Shown one piece after another: positions 16,730-24,968 of a stretch of 39,035 nucleotides of DNA. The notes below the pieces were generated by a model. That model was not told where the DNA came from. It did not search any database and saw only the letters and a program-made list of their open reading frames with translations. The stretch's first letter is position 1. Every line of letters begins with the position of its first letter. The stretch lies in contig NZ_AHZC01000310.1 in assembly GCF_000247475.1 (NCBI RefSeq), positions 1 to 39,035 of the forward strand. Direction: 5' to 3'. The translations under genes and the position numbers were made by a program. This DNA comes from Rhizobium sp. PDO1-076. GTDB lineage: Bacteria > Pseudomonadota > Alphaproteobacteria > Rhizobiales > Rhizobiaceae.

Positions 16730-17155
16730 CTAGAGAACTGCCTTGATCTTCTCGGCATTGGCCTTCAGCACTTCGATATCCTCCATGCCGCCGGAATGCG
16801 GCTTCAACGGCAGGCCGTCATGGCGCGGGATGACGTGGAAATGCAGGTGGAAGACGGTCTGGCCTGCGGCCGGCTCGTTGAACTGCGCCACAAAGACCCC
16901 GTCGGCGTCGAAGGCTTCCTTGGCGGCCCTGGCAAGTTTCTGCACGACAGGCATCAGCTTGACCAGGACGGCGGGATCGGCGTCGAGCAGGTTGCGCGAT
17001 CCCTGTTTCGGGATGACCAGAAGATGCCCCGGTGCCTGTGGCATCACATCCATGAAGGCAAGCGTATCGGCGTCTTCATAGAGCTTCACCGAGGGAATGT
17101 CGCCCTTCAGGATCTTGGCGAAGATATTGTTCGGGTCGTAGGCGGAAATGCTCAT
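16730..17155 (-). CDS. HIT family protein (nucleotide hydrolase/transferase)
   Basis: The 141-residue protein has the histidine triad H103-x-H105-x-H107 in VFHLHFHVIP, preceded by the FNEPAAGQTV loop, and the N-terminal NNIFAKILKGDIPS typical of HinT-like proteins. These enzymes hydrolyse nucleoside phosphoramidates or similar bonds; the physiological substrate is unknown. ATG 17155 is chosen for its AGGAGAC 8 bases upstream and for the usual HinT length; a longer frame to 17182 adds nine unsupported residues. It lies 70 bases downstream of the GNAT-like gene on the same strand. Confidence 0.93.
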   Translation of the reverse strand: MSISAYDPNNIFAKILKGDIPSVKLYEDADTLAFMDVMPQAPGHLLVIPKQGSRNLLDADPAVLVKLMPVVQKLARAAKEAFDADGVFVAQFNEPAAGQTVFHLHFHVIPRHDGLPLKPHSGGMEDIEVLKANAEKIKAVL

Positions 17156-17225
17156 CGTCTGTCTCCTCGATTGTGATGGCAATTAAAGGCAAGCCGTGCG
17201 CCGGATCAAGCCGGGCGAGATTTGC

Positions 17226-18425
17226 CTAACCATCGAATTCTTCGCCGTCGCGCGGTTGCCGGTCACCCTTGCGGAAGGGGGTATGTTCGTCGAGATAGTC
17301 GCCCATCTGTTCCACCTCGCGTCGCTCGTGCTCGAGATAGTCGCCGACGGCGCGCCGCAGCCCGGCATGGGCAATGAAATGGGCGGATTGGGTGACGACC
17401 GGCTGGTATCCGCGCGCCAACTTGTGTTCCCCTTGCGCACCGGCCTCAACGCGCGCCAGCCCCTTGGCGAGGGCAAAATCGATCGCCTGATGATAGCAGA
17501 CCTCGAAATGCAGATAGGGATGGTCTTCGATGCAGCCCCAATGACGGCCGTAGAGCGCGTCCGCGCCGATGAAATTGATCGCACCGGCGATATAGCGGCC
17601 TTCGCGCTTGGCCATCACCAGCAAGACGTCGTCGGCCATGCGTTCGCCGATCAGCGAATAGAAATCACGGGTCAGGTAGGGACGCCCCCATTTGCGGCTG
17701 CCGGTATCCATGTAGAAGGCGAAGAACTGATCCCAGATTTCCTCGGTCAGATCCTTGCCGGTCAACCAGTCGATCGTGATGCCGTTTGCCAGAGCATTGC
17801 GGCGCTCCTTGCGCAGGTTCTTGCGCTTGGAAGACGACAGCTCAGCCAGAAAGGCCTCGTGGTCCCGGTAGCCCTTGTTGAGGAAGTGGAATTGCTGGTC
17901 CATGCGATGCAGAAATCCAGCATCCGTAAGGGAAGAAAGCTCGTCATGCGGAATGAATGTCACATGCGCCGAGGACAGGCCGAGCTCCGATGTCACCTGC
18001 CTGAGGCCCTGCGCCAGCAGTGCTGAAACACGGCCGTTGTCTTGTCCCTCGCGCACCAGAAGTCGCGGGCCTGTGGCAGGCGTGAAAGGGGTGCATGCCT
18101 GGAGCTTGGGGTAGTAATTTCCCCCGGCGCGCCGGAAGGCATCGGCCCAGCTGTGGTCGAAGACATACTCCCCCTGGCTGTGGCTTTTCAGATAGCAGGG
18201 AATTGCCCCGACAAGCTCGTCGTCTTCCTCGAGCAACAGGTGGTGACCGAGCCAGCCGGTTTCGGCGACTGCGGAGCCGGACTCCTCCAGCGACGACAGG
18301 AAGGCATGCGAGCTGAAGGGATTGTAGTTTGGTCCGGAGCGCGAGGCCCCGGACAGTTTTGCCCATTTCGCCGGATCAATCTCCGAGAAGGAACGGACTA
18401 TGCGGATCGTCACCTCGTCTGCCAT
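17226..18425 (-). CDS. FemAB/GNAT-like acyltransferase family protein (DUF482/COG3146)
   Basis: The 399-residue protein matches the family often annotated as peptidogalycan biosynthesis or GNAT-like proteins. Its features are NPFSSHAFLSSLEESGS near residue 42, LKSHSQGEYVFDHSWADAF, KLQACTPFTPATGPRLL, the basic SSSKRKNLRKERR segment (about 205) and GRHWGCIEDHPYLHFEVCYHQ in the second domain. The two-domain FemAB-like fold suggests transfer of an aminoacyl or acyl group, but the substrate is unknown and no role in peptidoglycan has been shown from sequence. ATG 18425 has GGGAGATCC upstream. It begins 10 bases after the phosphodiesterase gene, as third gene of a ridA-gdpD-this unit. Confidence 0.85.
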   Translation of the reverse strand: MADEVTIRIVRSFSEIDPAKWAKLSGASRSGPNYNPFSSHAFLSSLEESGSAVAETGWLGHHLLLEEDDELVGAIPCYLKSHSQGEYVFDHSWADAFRRAGGNYYPKLQACTPFTPATGPRLLVREGQDNGRVSALLAQGLRQVTSELGLSSAHVTFIPHDELSSLTDAGFLHRMDQQFHFLNKGYRDHEAFLAELSSSKRKNLRKERRNALANGITIDWLTGKDLTEEIWDQFFAFYMDTGSRKWGRPYLTRDFYSLIGERMADDVLLVMAKREGRYIAGAINFIGADALYGRHWGCIEDHPYLHFEVCYHQAIDFALAKGLARVEAGAQGEHKLARGYQPVVTQSAHFIAHAGLRRAVGDYLEHERREVEQMGDYLDEHTPFRKGDRQPRDGEEFDG

Positions 18426-18435
18426 GGATCTCCCG

Positions 18436-19164
18436 TCAGGCAATCGCCGGCGAGGTCCGCGGGTCGAAGCCTTCGAATGTCATCTGATCAGCATATGTAT
18501 AGGTCTGCGTCCGCATGATTTCATCCCTGACGGTCCAGGTAATTACCGGAGTCCCTCTTTCACGCTGGCCCGAAATGAAGCTGTTAGGCAGATGCGCGAC
18601 CGCATAGGAGACAAAGTCGAGCCCGAGCGACATGGCCTCTTCATGTGCTTCGAACTGCTCCGGTCGTGCCCCTTCGGCAGTCAGGCCAACCGGGTAGGGG
18701 CATTCGACGGCCTTCAGGGCGCGCAGCAGGTGATAGTCGAAGCTCATCAGCGCCACTTTGCCCTGATAGCCCTCCAGAACCTCCAGCACGCTTTCGACGA
18801 AGCCATCGTCCTGCTCCGCATCGATGCCCTTCAGTTCGATCACCAGAGGTACGCGACCCTTCACCAGATCCAGCATCTTTTTCAATGTCGGGATCCGATC
18901 GGCCGTGCCACCGATCGACATCATGCCCAGTTCGCCGGCGGTACGCTCGCGAACCTCGCCCGCAAGGCTGCACAGCCGCTGCAGGTCATGGTCGTGAAAA
19001 ACCATCGGCACGCTGTCGGACGACAGCTGGATATCGCATTCGATGGCAAACCCAGCCTCGATCGCCCGTGAAAACGCCGAAAGCGTATTTTCCCAGACCG
19101 CCTTGTTCATGTCGTGAAAGCCGCGATGAGCGACCGGAACATCCTTGATCCAGTCTGCACTCAC
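18436..19164 (-). CDS. glycerophosphodiester phosphodiesterase family protein
   Basis: This 242-residue TIM-barrel enzyme belongs to the GDPD family, which hydrolyses glycerophosphodiesters to glycerol 3-phosphate and an alcohol. Active-site residues are visible: H13-R14 in AHRG, E25-N26 in WENT, E42 and D44 in IECDIQ, and H57-D58 in FHDHDL. There is no signal peptide, so it is probably cytoplasmic and uses phospholipid breakdown products. It starts with GTG at 19164, overlapping the ridA stop by four bases (GTGA), a sign of translational coupling. The C-terminal FEGFDPRTS extension is short. Confidence 0.92.
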   Translation of the reverse strand: MSADWIKDVPVAHRGFHDMNKAVWENTLSAFSRAIEAGFAIECDIQLSSDSVPMVFHDHDLQRLCSLAGEVRERTAGELGMMSIGGTADRIPTLKKMLDLVKGRVPLVIELKGIDAEQDDGFVESVLEVLEGYQGKVALMSFDYHLLRALKAVECPYPVGLTAEGARPEQFEAHEEAMSLGLDFVSYAVAHLPNSFISGQRERGTPVITWTVRDEIMRTQTYTYADQMTFEGFDPRTSPAIA

Positions 19165-19631
19165 AGCTTGATCTCCAGGATGGCATCGATCTCGACGGCA
19201 GCATTGAGCGGCAGCGACGCCATGCCAACGGCAGCGCGCGCATGTTTGCCGGCTTCGCCGAGAACCTTGGCAATCAGGTTCGATGCGCCGTTGATCACCA
19301 GATGCTGTTCGACAAAGCCCGGCGCCGAGGCAACGAAGCCGTTCAGCTTGATCACGCGGGTGATGCGCGACAGGTCTCCGGCAAGCGCAGCGCTTGCCTG
19401 GGCCAGGATATTGATGGCGCAGAGTTCGGCGGCGCGCTGGGCGTCGGCCAGCACGACATCGGCACCGACCAGGCCGGTGACCGCAATTTTGCCGCCTTCA
19501 ATGGGTAGCTGGCCCGACAGATAAAGCAGATTGCCGCTGATCACATAAGGCACATAGTTGGCCGCTGGAGCGGCTGCCTCGGGTAGGGTGATTCCCAATG
19601 CCTGGAGGCGGCTGTCGATGGTGTCGGACAT
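19161..19631 (-). CDS. RidA/YjgF/UK114 family protein
   Basis: The 156-residue product belongs to the longer RidA subfamily, with LPEAAAPAANYVPYVISGNLLYLSGQ at the start, GADVVLADAQRAAELCAINILAQ, and a C-terminal KHARAAVGMASLPLNAAVEIDAILE. R132 occupies the place of the conserved active-site arginine of RidA, and E147 lies where the conserved acid is expected. RidA proper hydrolyses reactive enamine/imine intermediates; longer subfamilies are less well understood, so deaminase activity is an inference. ATG 19631 is set by GGGAAA upstream and by family length. It is first in a three-gene minus-strand unit and divergent from eipB. Confidence 0.88.
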   Translation of the reverse strand: MSDTIDSRLQALGITLPEAAAPAANYVPYVISGNLLYLSGQLPIEGGKIAVTGLVGADVVLADAQRAAELCAINILAQASAALAGDLSRITRVIKLNGFVASAPGFVEQHLVINGASNLIAKVLGEAGKHARAAVGMASLPLNAAVEIDAILEIKL

Positions 19632-19678
19632 GTGAATTTCCCGGTCTTGTTGATAAACAGTGAGAAAGAGAACGCGGA

Positions 19679-19699
19679 CAAAAGCATGTCTCGCTTTTG
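19679..19699. promoter_or_regulatory. CAAAAGC-N7-GCTTTTG inverted repeat in the ridA/eipB interval
   Basis: A perfect 7-7-7 inverted repeat, CAAAAGC (19679-19685) and GCTTTTG (19693-19699), sits in the 117-base divergent promoter region. It lies just upstream of a TATAAC (19713-19718) that could be the eipB -10. It could be an operator or an RNA hairpin. Confidence 0.4.
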
Positions 19700-19736
19700 C
19701 CGAATGTGTTCTTATAACATCGATGGCGAGTCCAAC

Positions 19737-19747
19737 AGGAGGTGATC
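19737..19747 (+). promoter_or_regulatory. eleven-base Shine-Dalgarno of eipB
   Basis: AGGAGGTGATC is fully complementary to the 3' end of bacterial 16S rRNA, with six bases between AGGAGG and the ATG at 19749. Other genes in the window use four to seven matching bases. It fixes the eipB start and implies strong initiation. Confidence 0.85.
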
Positions 19748-19748
19748 G

Positions 19749-20579
19749 ATGTTTCGTTCGCGCATGGCCCTTGTCGCCACAGCTACCCTTGTTTCCGGGA
19801 TGGGGCTTGGCCCCGTGCAAGCTGCGGGCGTGATCGGTTTGGCACCACATCGTGCCATCTACGATGTCGTGCTGAAGGAAGCCTCAGACCGCTCCGGCAT
19901 TGAAAGCGTGCGCGGGCGGATGGTCTATGAGTTCAACGGCTCGACCTGCAAGGGCTACAATACCCAGTTCCGGTTCGTCACCCGCATCGATGTCGGCGAC
20001 GGTGTCCGCGTCACCGATCAGCGAAGCTCGACCTTCGAGGATGTGGCGGGCGGCAAGTTCCGCTTCGACAACAAGTCCTTCACCGACGACCAGCTCGACA
20101 AGGATGTCACCGGTGCGGCTTCCGACACCGACGGCAAGGTCAAGATCGAACTGACCGGCCCCGACAAGCGCGCCGTCGAACTGGCAGACAGCCGTTTTCC
20201 CGCCGAGCACATGCTGGAAGTGATTGCCCTGGCACGCAAAGGCCAGCGCGTGTTCGAATCACGCATCTTCGATGGTTCCGAAGACGGCGACCAGACGTTC
20301 CTGACGACCACTGTCGTCGGCGCAGCGCAAAAGGCGACCGGCGCTGATCCCGAGGTGAAAGCCGTCGCGCCATTGGCCGGTGCCGACTACTGGCCGGTCT
20401 CGATTGCCTATTTCGACGAAAAGGCGAAGGGCGACCAGCTGCCGATCTACAGTCAGTCCTTCAAGCTTTACGACAATGGCGTCACCCGTGACCTGACCCT
20501 GGACTATGGCGACTTCATTCTGTCGGGAAAGCTGACCAAGCTGGAACTGCTCGGCAAGACGGATGGTGACTGTAAATAG
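19749..20579 (+). CDS. eipB: cell envelope integrity protein EipB (DUF1849)
   Basis: The 276-residue protein carries a signal peptide (about 1-25, ending GPVQAA) and the DUF1849 domain, a beta-spiral periplasmic fold described for Brucella EipB. Family marks are LAPHRAIYDVVL, RGRMVYEFNGSTCKGY, DYWPVSIAYFD and DLTLDYGDFILSGKL. The two family cysteines are present, C67 and C275 next to the C terminus, and form a disulfide in Brucella EipB. In that organism EipB maintains envelope integrity under stress and interacts with a TPR lipoprotein network. It is divergent from ridA, has an extended Shine-Dalgarno, and lies 197 bases before rpsB. Confidence 0.9.
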   Translation: MFRSRMALVATATLVSGMGLGPVQAAGVIGLAPHRAIYDVVLKEASDRSGIESVRGRMVYEFNGSTCKGYNTQFRFVTRIDVGDGVRVTDQRSSTFEDVAGGKFRFDNKSFTDDQLDKDVTGAASDTDGKVKIELTGPDKRAVELADSRFPAEHMLEVIALARKGQRVFESRIFDGSEDGDQTFLTTTVVGAAQKATGADPEVKAVAPLAGADYWPVSIAYFDEKAKGDQLPIYSQSFKLYDNGVTRDLTLDYGDFILSGKLTKLELLGKTDGDCK

Positions 20580-20622
20580 GACGCGAAACGCGGCTGCTGT
20601 TGAAGTTTTCCGCCGATAGTGC

Positions 20623-20734
20623 TTGATTTTCACCGTCTGCCCCTGTATGGGCGGCTTCATTCCACACGTAAGGCTTGGGATTGTCCGGGAGAAATCCGGA
20701 TGGTTCCGCCCGGTGGCATCTTCGAAGAGGATGC
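20623..20734 (+). promoter_or_regulatory. rpsB leader: weak promoter candidate and two hairpins
   Basis: TTGATT (20623-20628) and TATGGG (20646-20651), 17 bases apart, are a possible promoter. Downstream, TCCGG/CCGGA (20684-20700) and GCATC/GATGC with inner TTC/GAA (20716-20734) form two stem-loops before the rpsB ribosome-binding site. In E. coli the S2 protein represses its own leader; whether this leader does the same is not known. Confidence 0.35.
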
Positions 20735-20776
20735 TGTTCGCCTTGCGGAGGTTCAACCGGAAAAGGATAACTAGGC

Positions 20777-21544
20777 ATGGCATTGCCCGATTTCTCTATG
20801 CGTCAGCTTCTCGAAGCTGGCATTCACTTCGGCCACCAGACACACCGCTGGAACCCGAAGATGAAGCCGTACATCTTCGGCGATCGTAACAACATCCACA
20901 TCATCGACCTGGCTCAGACTGTACCGATGCTGTCGCGCGCCCTGCAGGTCGTGTCCGACACTGTTGCTCGCGGCGGTCGCGTTCTGTTCGTCGGCACCAA
21001 GCGCCAGGCGTCGGAAATCATCGCTGACAGCGCCAAGCGTTCGGCCCAGTACTACGTCAACTCCCGCTGGCTCGGCGGCATGATGACCAACTGGAAGACC
21101 ATTTCGAACTCGATCGCTCGTCTGCGCAAGCTTGATGAAATTCTCGCTTCGGACGCTTCCGGCTATTCCAAGAAGGAACGCCTGAACCTCGAGCGCGAAC
21201 GCGAAAAGCTCGACAAGGCCCTCGGCGGTATCAAGGACATGGGCGGCACGCCGGACCTGATGTTCATCATTGACACCAACAAGGAAAAGATCGCGATCGA
21301 CGAAGCCAAGCGCCTCGGCATCCCGGTTGTTGCCGTGATCGACTCGAACTGCGATCCGGACCTGATCGACTACGCGATCCCGGGCAATGACGACGCTTCG
21401 CGCGCCATCGCTCTGTACTGCGACCTGATCGCACGCGCCGCCATCGACGGCATCGCTCGCCAGCAGGGCGCGTCGGGTCGTGATATCGGCGCTTCTGCCG
21501 AAACCCCGATCGAGCCGGCTCTGGAAGCTGAATCCGAAGCCTGA
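20777..21544 (+). CDS. rpsB: 30S ribosomal protein S2
   Basis: The 255-residue protein has all S2 family signatures: [28 protein letters not shown] at the N terminus, the coiled-coil insertion around residues 110-160 ([28 protein letters not shown]), and [37 protein letters not shown]. It binds the 30S subunit late in assembly and helps recruit S1. ATG 20777 has AAAAGGA nine bases upstream. The gene heads the rpsB-tsf-pyrH-frr series. Its C-terminal tail ([17 protein letters not shown]) is acidic and of ordinary length for the group. Confidence 0.98.
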   Translation: MALPDFSMRQLLEAGIHFGHQTHRWNPKMKPYIFGDRNNIHIIDLAQTVPMLSRALQVVSDTVARGGRVLFVGTKRQASEIIADSAKRSAQYYVNSRWLGGMMTNWKTISNSIARLRKLDEILASDASGYSKKERLNLEREREKLDKALGGIKDMGGTPDLMFIIDTNKEKIAIDEAKRLGIPVVAVIDSNCDPDLIDYAIPGNDDASRAIALYCDLIARAAIDGIARQQGASGRDIGASAETPIEPALEAESEA

Positions 21545-21594
21545 TGCTTCACGCGGCGGATTTGCGTCTGCCGCGACTTCCCGAACAGGGAACT

Positions 21595-21632
21595 GCCGCC
21601 CGTCAGCTCGCATGAGCAGCGGGCGGCTTCCG
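21595..21632 (+). terminator. hairpin between rpsB and tsf
   Basis: GCCGCCCG (21595-21602) pairs perfectly with CGGGCGGC (21620-21627), with an inner GCTC/GAGC pair. TTCCGTTCTT follows. It lies 50 bases after the rpsB stop and could partly uncouple tsf from rpsB. Confidence 0.65.
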
Positions 21633-21811
21633 TTCTTCCGCCGATCTGCTCTCTGCGTGAGGGCAGGGCACAGAAGACGGCAGATTGTTTCCGTGGTGAC
21701 CCGCTTCATCACGTTGTCACACTTCCGGGTACATTTCGTCCCCCAAACAGGGTGCAGTCCATGAGTCCCGCGGATGATTGGTGCACCGCCTGAACAGACA
21801 AGAGGCACACA

Positions 21812-22738
21812 ATGGCTGAAATCACTGCAGCACTGGTAAAGGAACTGCGCGAAAAGTCCGGCGCAGGCATGATGGATTGCAAGAAGGCTCTGATCGAGAA
21901 CAACGGCGACGTCGAAGCCTCGATCGACTGGCTGCGCGCCAAGGGCATCTCCAAGGCCGACAAGAAGTCCGGCCGCACGGCTGCTGAAGGCCTGGTCGCC
22001 ATTGCTGGCGCCGGCCACAAGGCTGTCATCGTCGAGCTGAATTCGGAAACCGACTTCGTTGCCCGCAACGATGCCTTCCAGGACCTCGTCCGCGGCATTG
22101 CCAACGTTGCCCTGTCGACCGACGGTTCGGTTGAAGCCATTTCGGCTGCGACTTATCCGGTTTCCGGCAAGCCGGTTGCCGATACAATCAAGGATGCGAT
22201 CGCGACCATCGGCGAGAATATGACGCTCCGTCGTGCGGCCAAGCTTGAAGTTGCACATGGCGTTGTCGCCACATACGTGCACAACGCTGCCGGCGACGGC
22301 ATCGGCAAGCTCGGCGTCCTGGTTGCGCTGAAGTCGGAAGGCGACAAGGCCGTTCTGACCTCGATCGGCCGCCAGGTTGCCATGCACATTGCTGCGACCA
22401 ACCCGCTTGCCATCCGCGCTGAGGAAGTCGATGCGACTGTCGCCGAGCGCGAACGCAACGTCTTCATCGAGCAGGCTCGCGAATCCGGCAAGCCGGAAGC
22501 GATCATCGAAAAGATGGTTGAAGGCCGCATGCGCAAGTTCTTCGAAGAAGTGGCCCTTCTGTCGCAGGCTTTCGTCATCAACCCCGACCTGACGGTTGGC
22601 GACGCGATCAAGGCAGCCGAAAAGGAAGCCGGCGCATCGATCGAAGTCACCGGCATGGCACGTCTTCTCCTCGGCGAAGGCGTCGAGAAGGAAGAAAGCG
22701 ACTTCGCTGCCGAAGTTGCTGCTGTCGCCAAGGGCTGA
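21812..22738 (+). CDS. tsf: elongation factor Ts
   Basis: The 308-residue protein exchanges GDP for GTP on EF-Tu. The N-terminal UBA-like domain ([20 protein letters not shown]...WLRAKG) and the TDFVAR motif that inserts into EF-Tu ([12 protein letters not shown], about residue 79) are present. They are followed by the two core subdomains, with [12 protein letters not shown], and the C-terminal MARLLLGEG segment. ATG 21812 has AGAGG at 21801-21805. It is separated from rpsB by 267 bases holding a terminator-like hairpin, so tsf may also have its own promoter, although I found none that is convincing. Confidence 0.98.
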   Translation: MAEITAALVKELREKSGAGMMDCKKALIENNGDVEASIDWLRAKGISKADKKSGRTAAEGLVAIAGAGHKAVIVELNSETDFVARNDAFQDLVRGIANVALSTDGSVEAISAATYPVSGKPVADTIKDAIATIGENMTLRRAAKLEVAHGVVATYVHNAAGDGIGKLGVLVALKSEGDKAVLTSIGRQVAMHIAATNPLAIRAEEVDATVAERERNVFIEQARESGKPEAIIEKMVEGRMRKFFEEVALLSQAFVINPDLTVGDAIKAAEKEAGASIEVTGMARLLLGEGVEKEESDFAAEVAAVAKG

Positions 22739-22771
22739 TTGTAAACACGCTCCTTCTTTAGGGAAAACATC

Positions 22772-22803
22772 GGGCATCGCGTGACAACGCGGTGCCCTTC
22801 GTG
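22772..22803 (+). terminator. hairpin between tsf and pyrH
   Basis: GGGCATCGCGT (22772-22782) pairs with ACGCGGTGCCC (22787-22797) over 11 bp with one wobble and a GACA loop. Only TTCGTGT follows, so termination may be partial, with pyrH expressed by read-through. Confidence 0.62.
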
Positions 22804-22835
22804 TATCCGGCTCAGAGTTGAATTCGGGAGCTTCC

Positions 22836-23558
22836 ATGACTGCCAAACCACTGTTCAAACGCGTTCTCCTGAAGTGCTCCGGCGAAGCCCTGATGGGCAG
22901 CCAGGGATTCGGGATCGATGTTGCGGTCGCCGACCGCATCGCGGGTGATATTGCCGAAGCCCGCAACATGGGCGTCGAAGTGGGTATTGTCGTCGGCGGC
23001 GGCAACATTTTCCGCGGCGTGGCCGTTGCTTCCAAGGGCGGCGACCGGGTCACCGGCGACCACATGGGCATGCTCGCAACGGTGATCAACGCTCTGGCGC
23101 TGGCGACCTCGTTGCGCAAGCTGAATATCGACACTGTTGTCCTGTCGGCGATTGCCATGCCGGAGATCTGCGAGAGCTTTTCCCAGCGCGTCGCAATTCA
23201 TCATCTGTCCCAGGGGCGCGTGGTGATCTTCGCCGGCGGCACCGGCAATCCGTTCTTCACCACCGATTCCGCCGCCGCTTTGCGCGCCGCCGAAATGGGT
23301 GCGCAGGCCATTTTCAAGGGTACACAGGTCGACGGTATCTATTCCGCCGATCCGAAGAAGGACCCGGCGGCCACTCGCTTCGATCGCCTGACCCATGATG
23401 AAGTCCTGCAGAAGGGGCTTGCCGTCATGGACGTGGCTGCCGTTGCGCTGGCCCGCGAAAATCATATTCCGATTATCGTCTTTTCCATCCATGAAAAGGG
23501 CGGTTTCGGCGAGATCCTTTCGGGTCGTGGTCTGATGACCATCGTCACCGACAATTGA
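22836..23558 (+). CDS. pyrH: UMP kinase
   Basis: The 240-residue enzyme phosphorylates UMP to UDP, the route to UTP and CTP. It is an amino acid kinase family member, unrelated to eukaryotic UMP/CMP kinases. Motifs include RVLLKCSGEALMG near the N terminus, GGGNIFRG (phosphate binding), DHMGMLATVINALAL, AGGTGNPFFTTDSAAALRA, and KGTQVDGIYSADPKKDP. ATG 22836 has CGGGAG at 22825-22830; an earlier ATG at 22818 is upstream of that site and adds six non-conserved residues. It lies between tsf and frr as in most bacteria. Confidence 0.97.
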   Translation: MTAKPLFKRVLLKCSGEALMGSQGFGIDVAVADRIAGDIAEARNMGVEVGIVVGGGNIFRGVAVASKGGDRVTGDHMGMLATVINALALATSLRKLNIDTVVLSAIAMPEICESFSQRVAIHHLSQGRVVIFAGGTGNPFFTTDSAAALRAAEMGAQAIFKGTQVDGIYSADPKKDPAATRFDRLTHDEVLQKGLAVMDVAAVALARENHIPIIVFSIHEKGGFGEILSGRGLMTIVTDN

Positions 23559-23615
23559 AATGGCCAGGGTGCGCTCTGAGGAGCCGCCGGCCGCAAGACC
23601 AATGGGAGAACCATT

Positions 23616-24176
23616 ATGACTGCAGGGGTTGATCTCAACGATCTGAAGCGCCGCATGGACGGCGCCATCAATGCCTTCAAGCACGACATCGCGTCGCTGC
23701 GCACAGGCCGTGCCTCGGCCAATATTCTCGATCCGGTGACCGTCGACGCATACGGTTCGCGCGTACCGTTGAACCAGGTGGCCAACGTCACCGTTCCCGA
23801 GCCGCGCATGCTTGGCATCTCCGTCTGGGACAAGTCGATGGTCAGCGCCGTCGACCGTGCGATCCGCGAGGCCAATCTCGGCCTGAACCCGATCATGGAC
23901 GGCCAGAACCTGCGCATTCCCTTGCCGGAATTGAACGAAGAGCGCCGCAAGTCGCTCGTCAAGGTGGCGCATGATTATGCCGAGAAGGCCAAGGTTGCGA
24001 TCCGCCACGTCCGCCGCGACGGTATGGAAGGCCTGAAGAAGGCCGAGAAGGATGGCACGATCGGCCAGGACGAAAGCCGTTCCAAGTCCGAGAAGGTACA
24101 AAAGATGACCGACGACACGATTGTTGACGTCGACCGCTTGCTCGCCGAGAAGGAAAAGGAAATCATGCAGGTATAG
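23616..24176 (+). CDS. frr: ribosome recycling factor
   Basis: The 186-residue protein splits post-termination ribosomes together with EF-G. It has the three-helix bundle and small beta domain of [26 protein letters not shown] at the N terminus, [20 protein letters not shown] in the beta domain, and [34 protein letters not shown] with the tRNA-mimic helices. ATG 23616 has GGGAGAACC directly upstream. The gene is 57 bases after pyrH, in the conserved order. Confidence 0.98.
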   Translation: MTAGVDLNDLKRRMDGAINAFKHDIASLRTGRASANILDPVTVDAYGSRVPLNQVANVTVPEPRMLGISVWDKSMVSAVDRAIREANLGLNPIMDGQNLRIPLPELNEERRKSLVKVAHDYAEKAKVAIRHVRRDGMEGLKKAEKDGTIGQDESRSKSEKVQKMTDDTIVDVDRLLAEKEKEIMQV

Positions 24177-24224
24177 GATGCGTTCGCGCATCTGCACCTG
24201 TATTGCCGCTTGGACTTGAACCAC

Positions 24225-24968
24225 ATGTCGACAGCACAAAATCGCGCCGCTCCGGAGCATGTTGCGATCATCATGGATGGCAACGGCCGCTGGGCCAATG
24301 CCCGTGGCTTGCCGAGGGCCCTTGGCCATCGCAAGGGCGTCGAGGCGGTGCGCGAGACGGTGCGTGCCGCGCGTGAGACAGGCATCGGCTTCTTGACTTT
24401 GTTTGCCTTTTCCTCCGAGAACTGGCGTCGGCCGGAAGCGGAGGTCAACGAACTTTTTGGCCTGCTGAAGACCTTCATCCGTCGTGACCTTGCGGATTTG
24501 AACCGCGGCAATGTTCGTATCCGCATCATCGGTGATCGCGTGCGTCTGCGCGATGACATTCGCGACCTGCTGCTGGAGGCGGAAGATGCCACCGTCGCCA
24601 ATACCGGCCTCACCCTGGTCATCGCCTTCAACTATGGCGCGCGTGACGAGATTGCGCGGGCCGCGGCCCACCTTGCCGCAGAAGTGCAGGCCGGCCGGCT
24701 CAAAGCAGATGAGATCGATGCGCAGAAGCTGAATGACAGCCTCGACACGGCAGGCATTCCCGACCCGGACCTGATCATCCGCACCAGTGGCGAGGAACGG
24801 CTGTCGAATTTTCTGCTCTGGCAGGCGGCCTATGCCGAGCTGATGTTCGTGCCGGAATACTGGCCGGATTTCACGCCGGAAATCTTCTATGCGGCACTGG
24901 AACGTTACGCGGCACGTGACCGGCGTTTCGGGGGCATTGCACCCGCCGCCGTGGCGATCGGTTCGTGA
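24225..24968 (+). CDS. uppS: undecaprenyl diphosphate synthase (cis-prenyltransferase)
   Basis: This 247-residue enzyme extends farnesyl diphosphate with isopentenyl units to make the C55 lipid carrier for peptidoglycan and O-antigen. The signature [17 protein letters not shown] (15-31) carries the catalytic Asp of [37 protein letters not shown], and [16 protein letters not shown] follow as expected. ATG 24225 gives the family's usual N terminus; a TTG at 24210 is in frame but adds five residues and has no better ribosome-binding site. The TGA overlaps the cdsA ATG by one base. Confidence 0.96.
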   Translation: MSTAQNRAAPEHVAIIMDGNGRWANARGLPRALGHRKGVEAVRETVRAARETGIGFLTLFAFSSENWRRPEAEVNELFGLLKTFIRRDLADLNRGNVRIRIIGDRVRLRDDIRDLLLEAEDATVANTGLTLVIAFNYGARDEIARAAAHLAAEVQAGRLKADEIDAQKLNDSLDTAGIPDPDLIIRTSGEERLSNFLLWQAAYAELMFVPEYWPDFTPEIFYAALERYAARDRRFGGIAPAAVAIGS

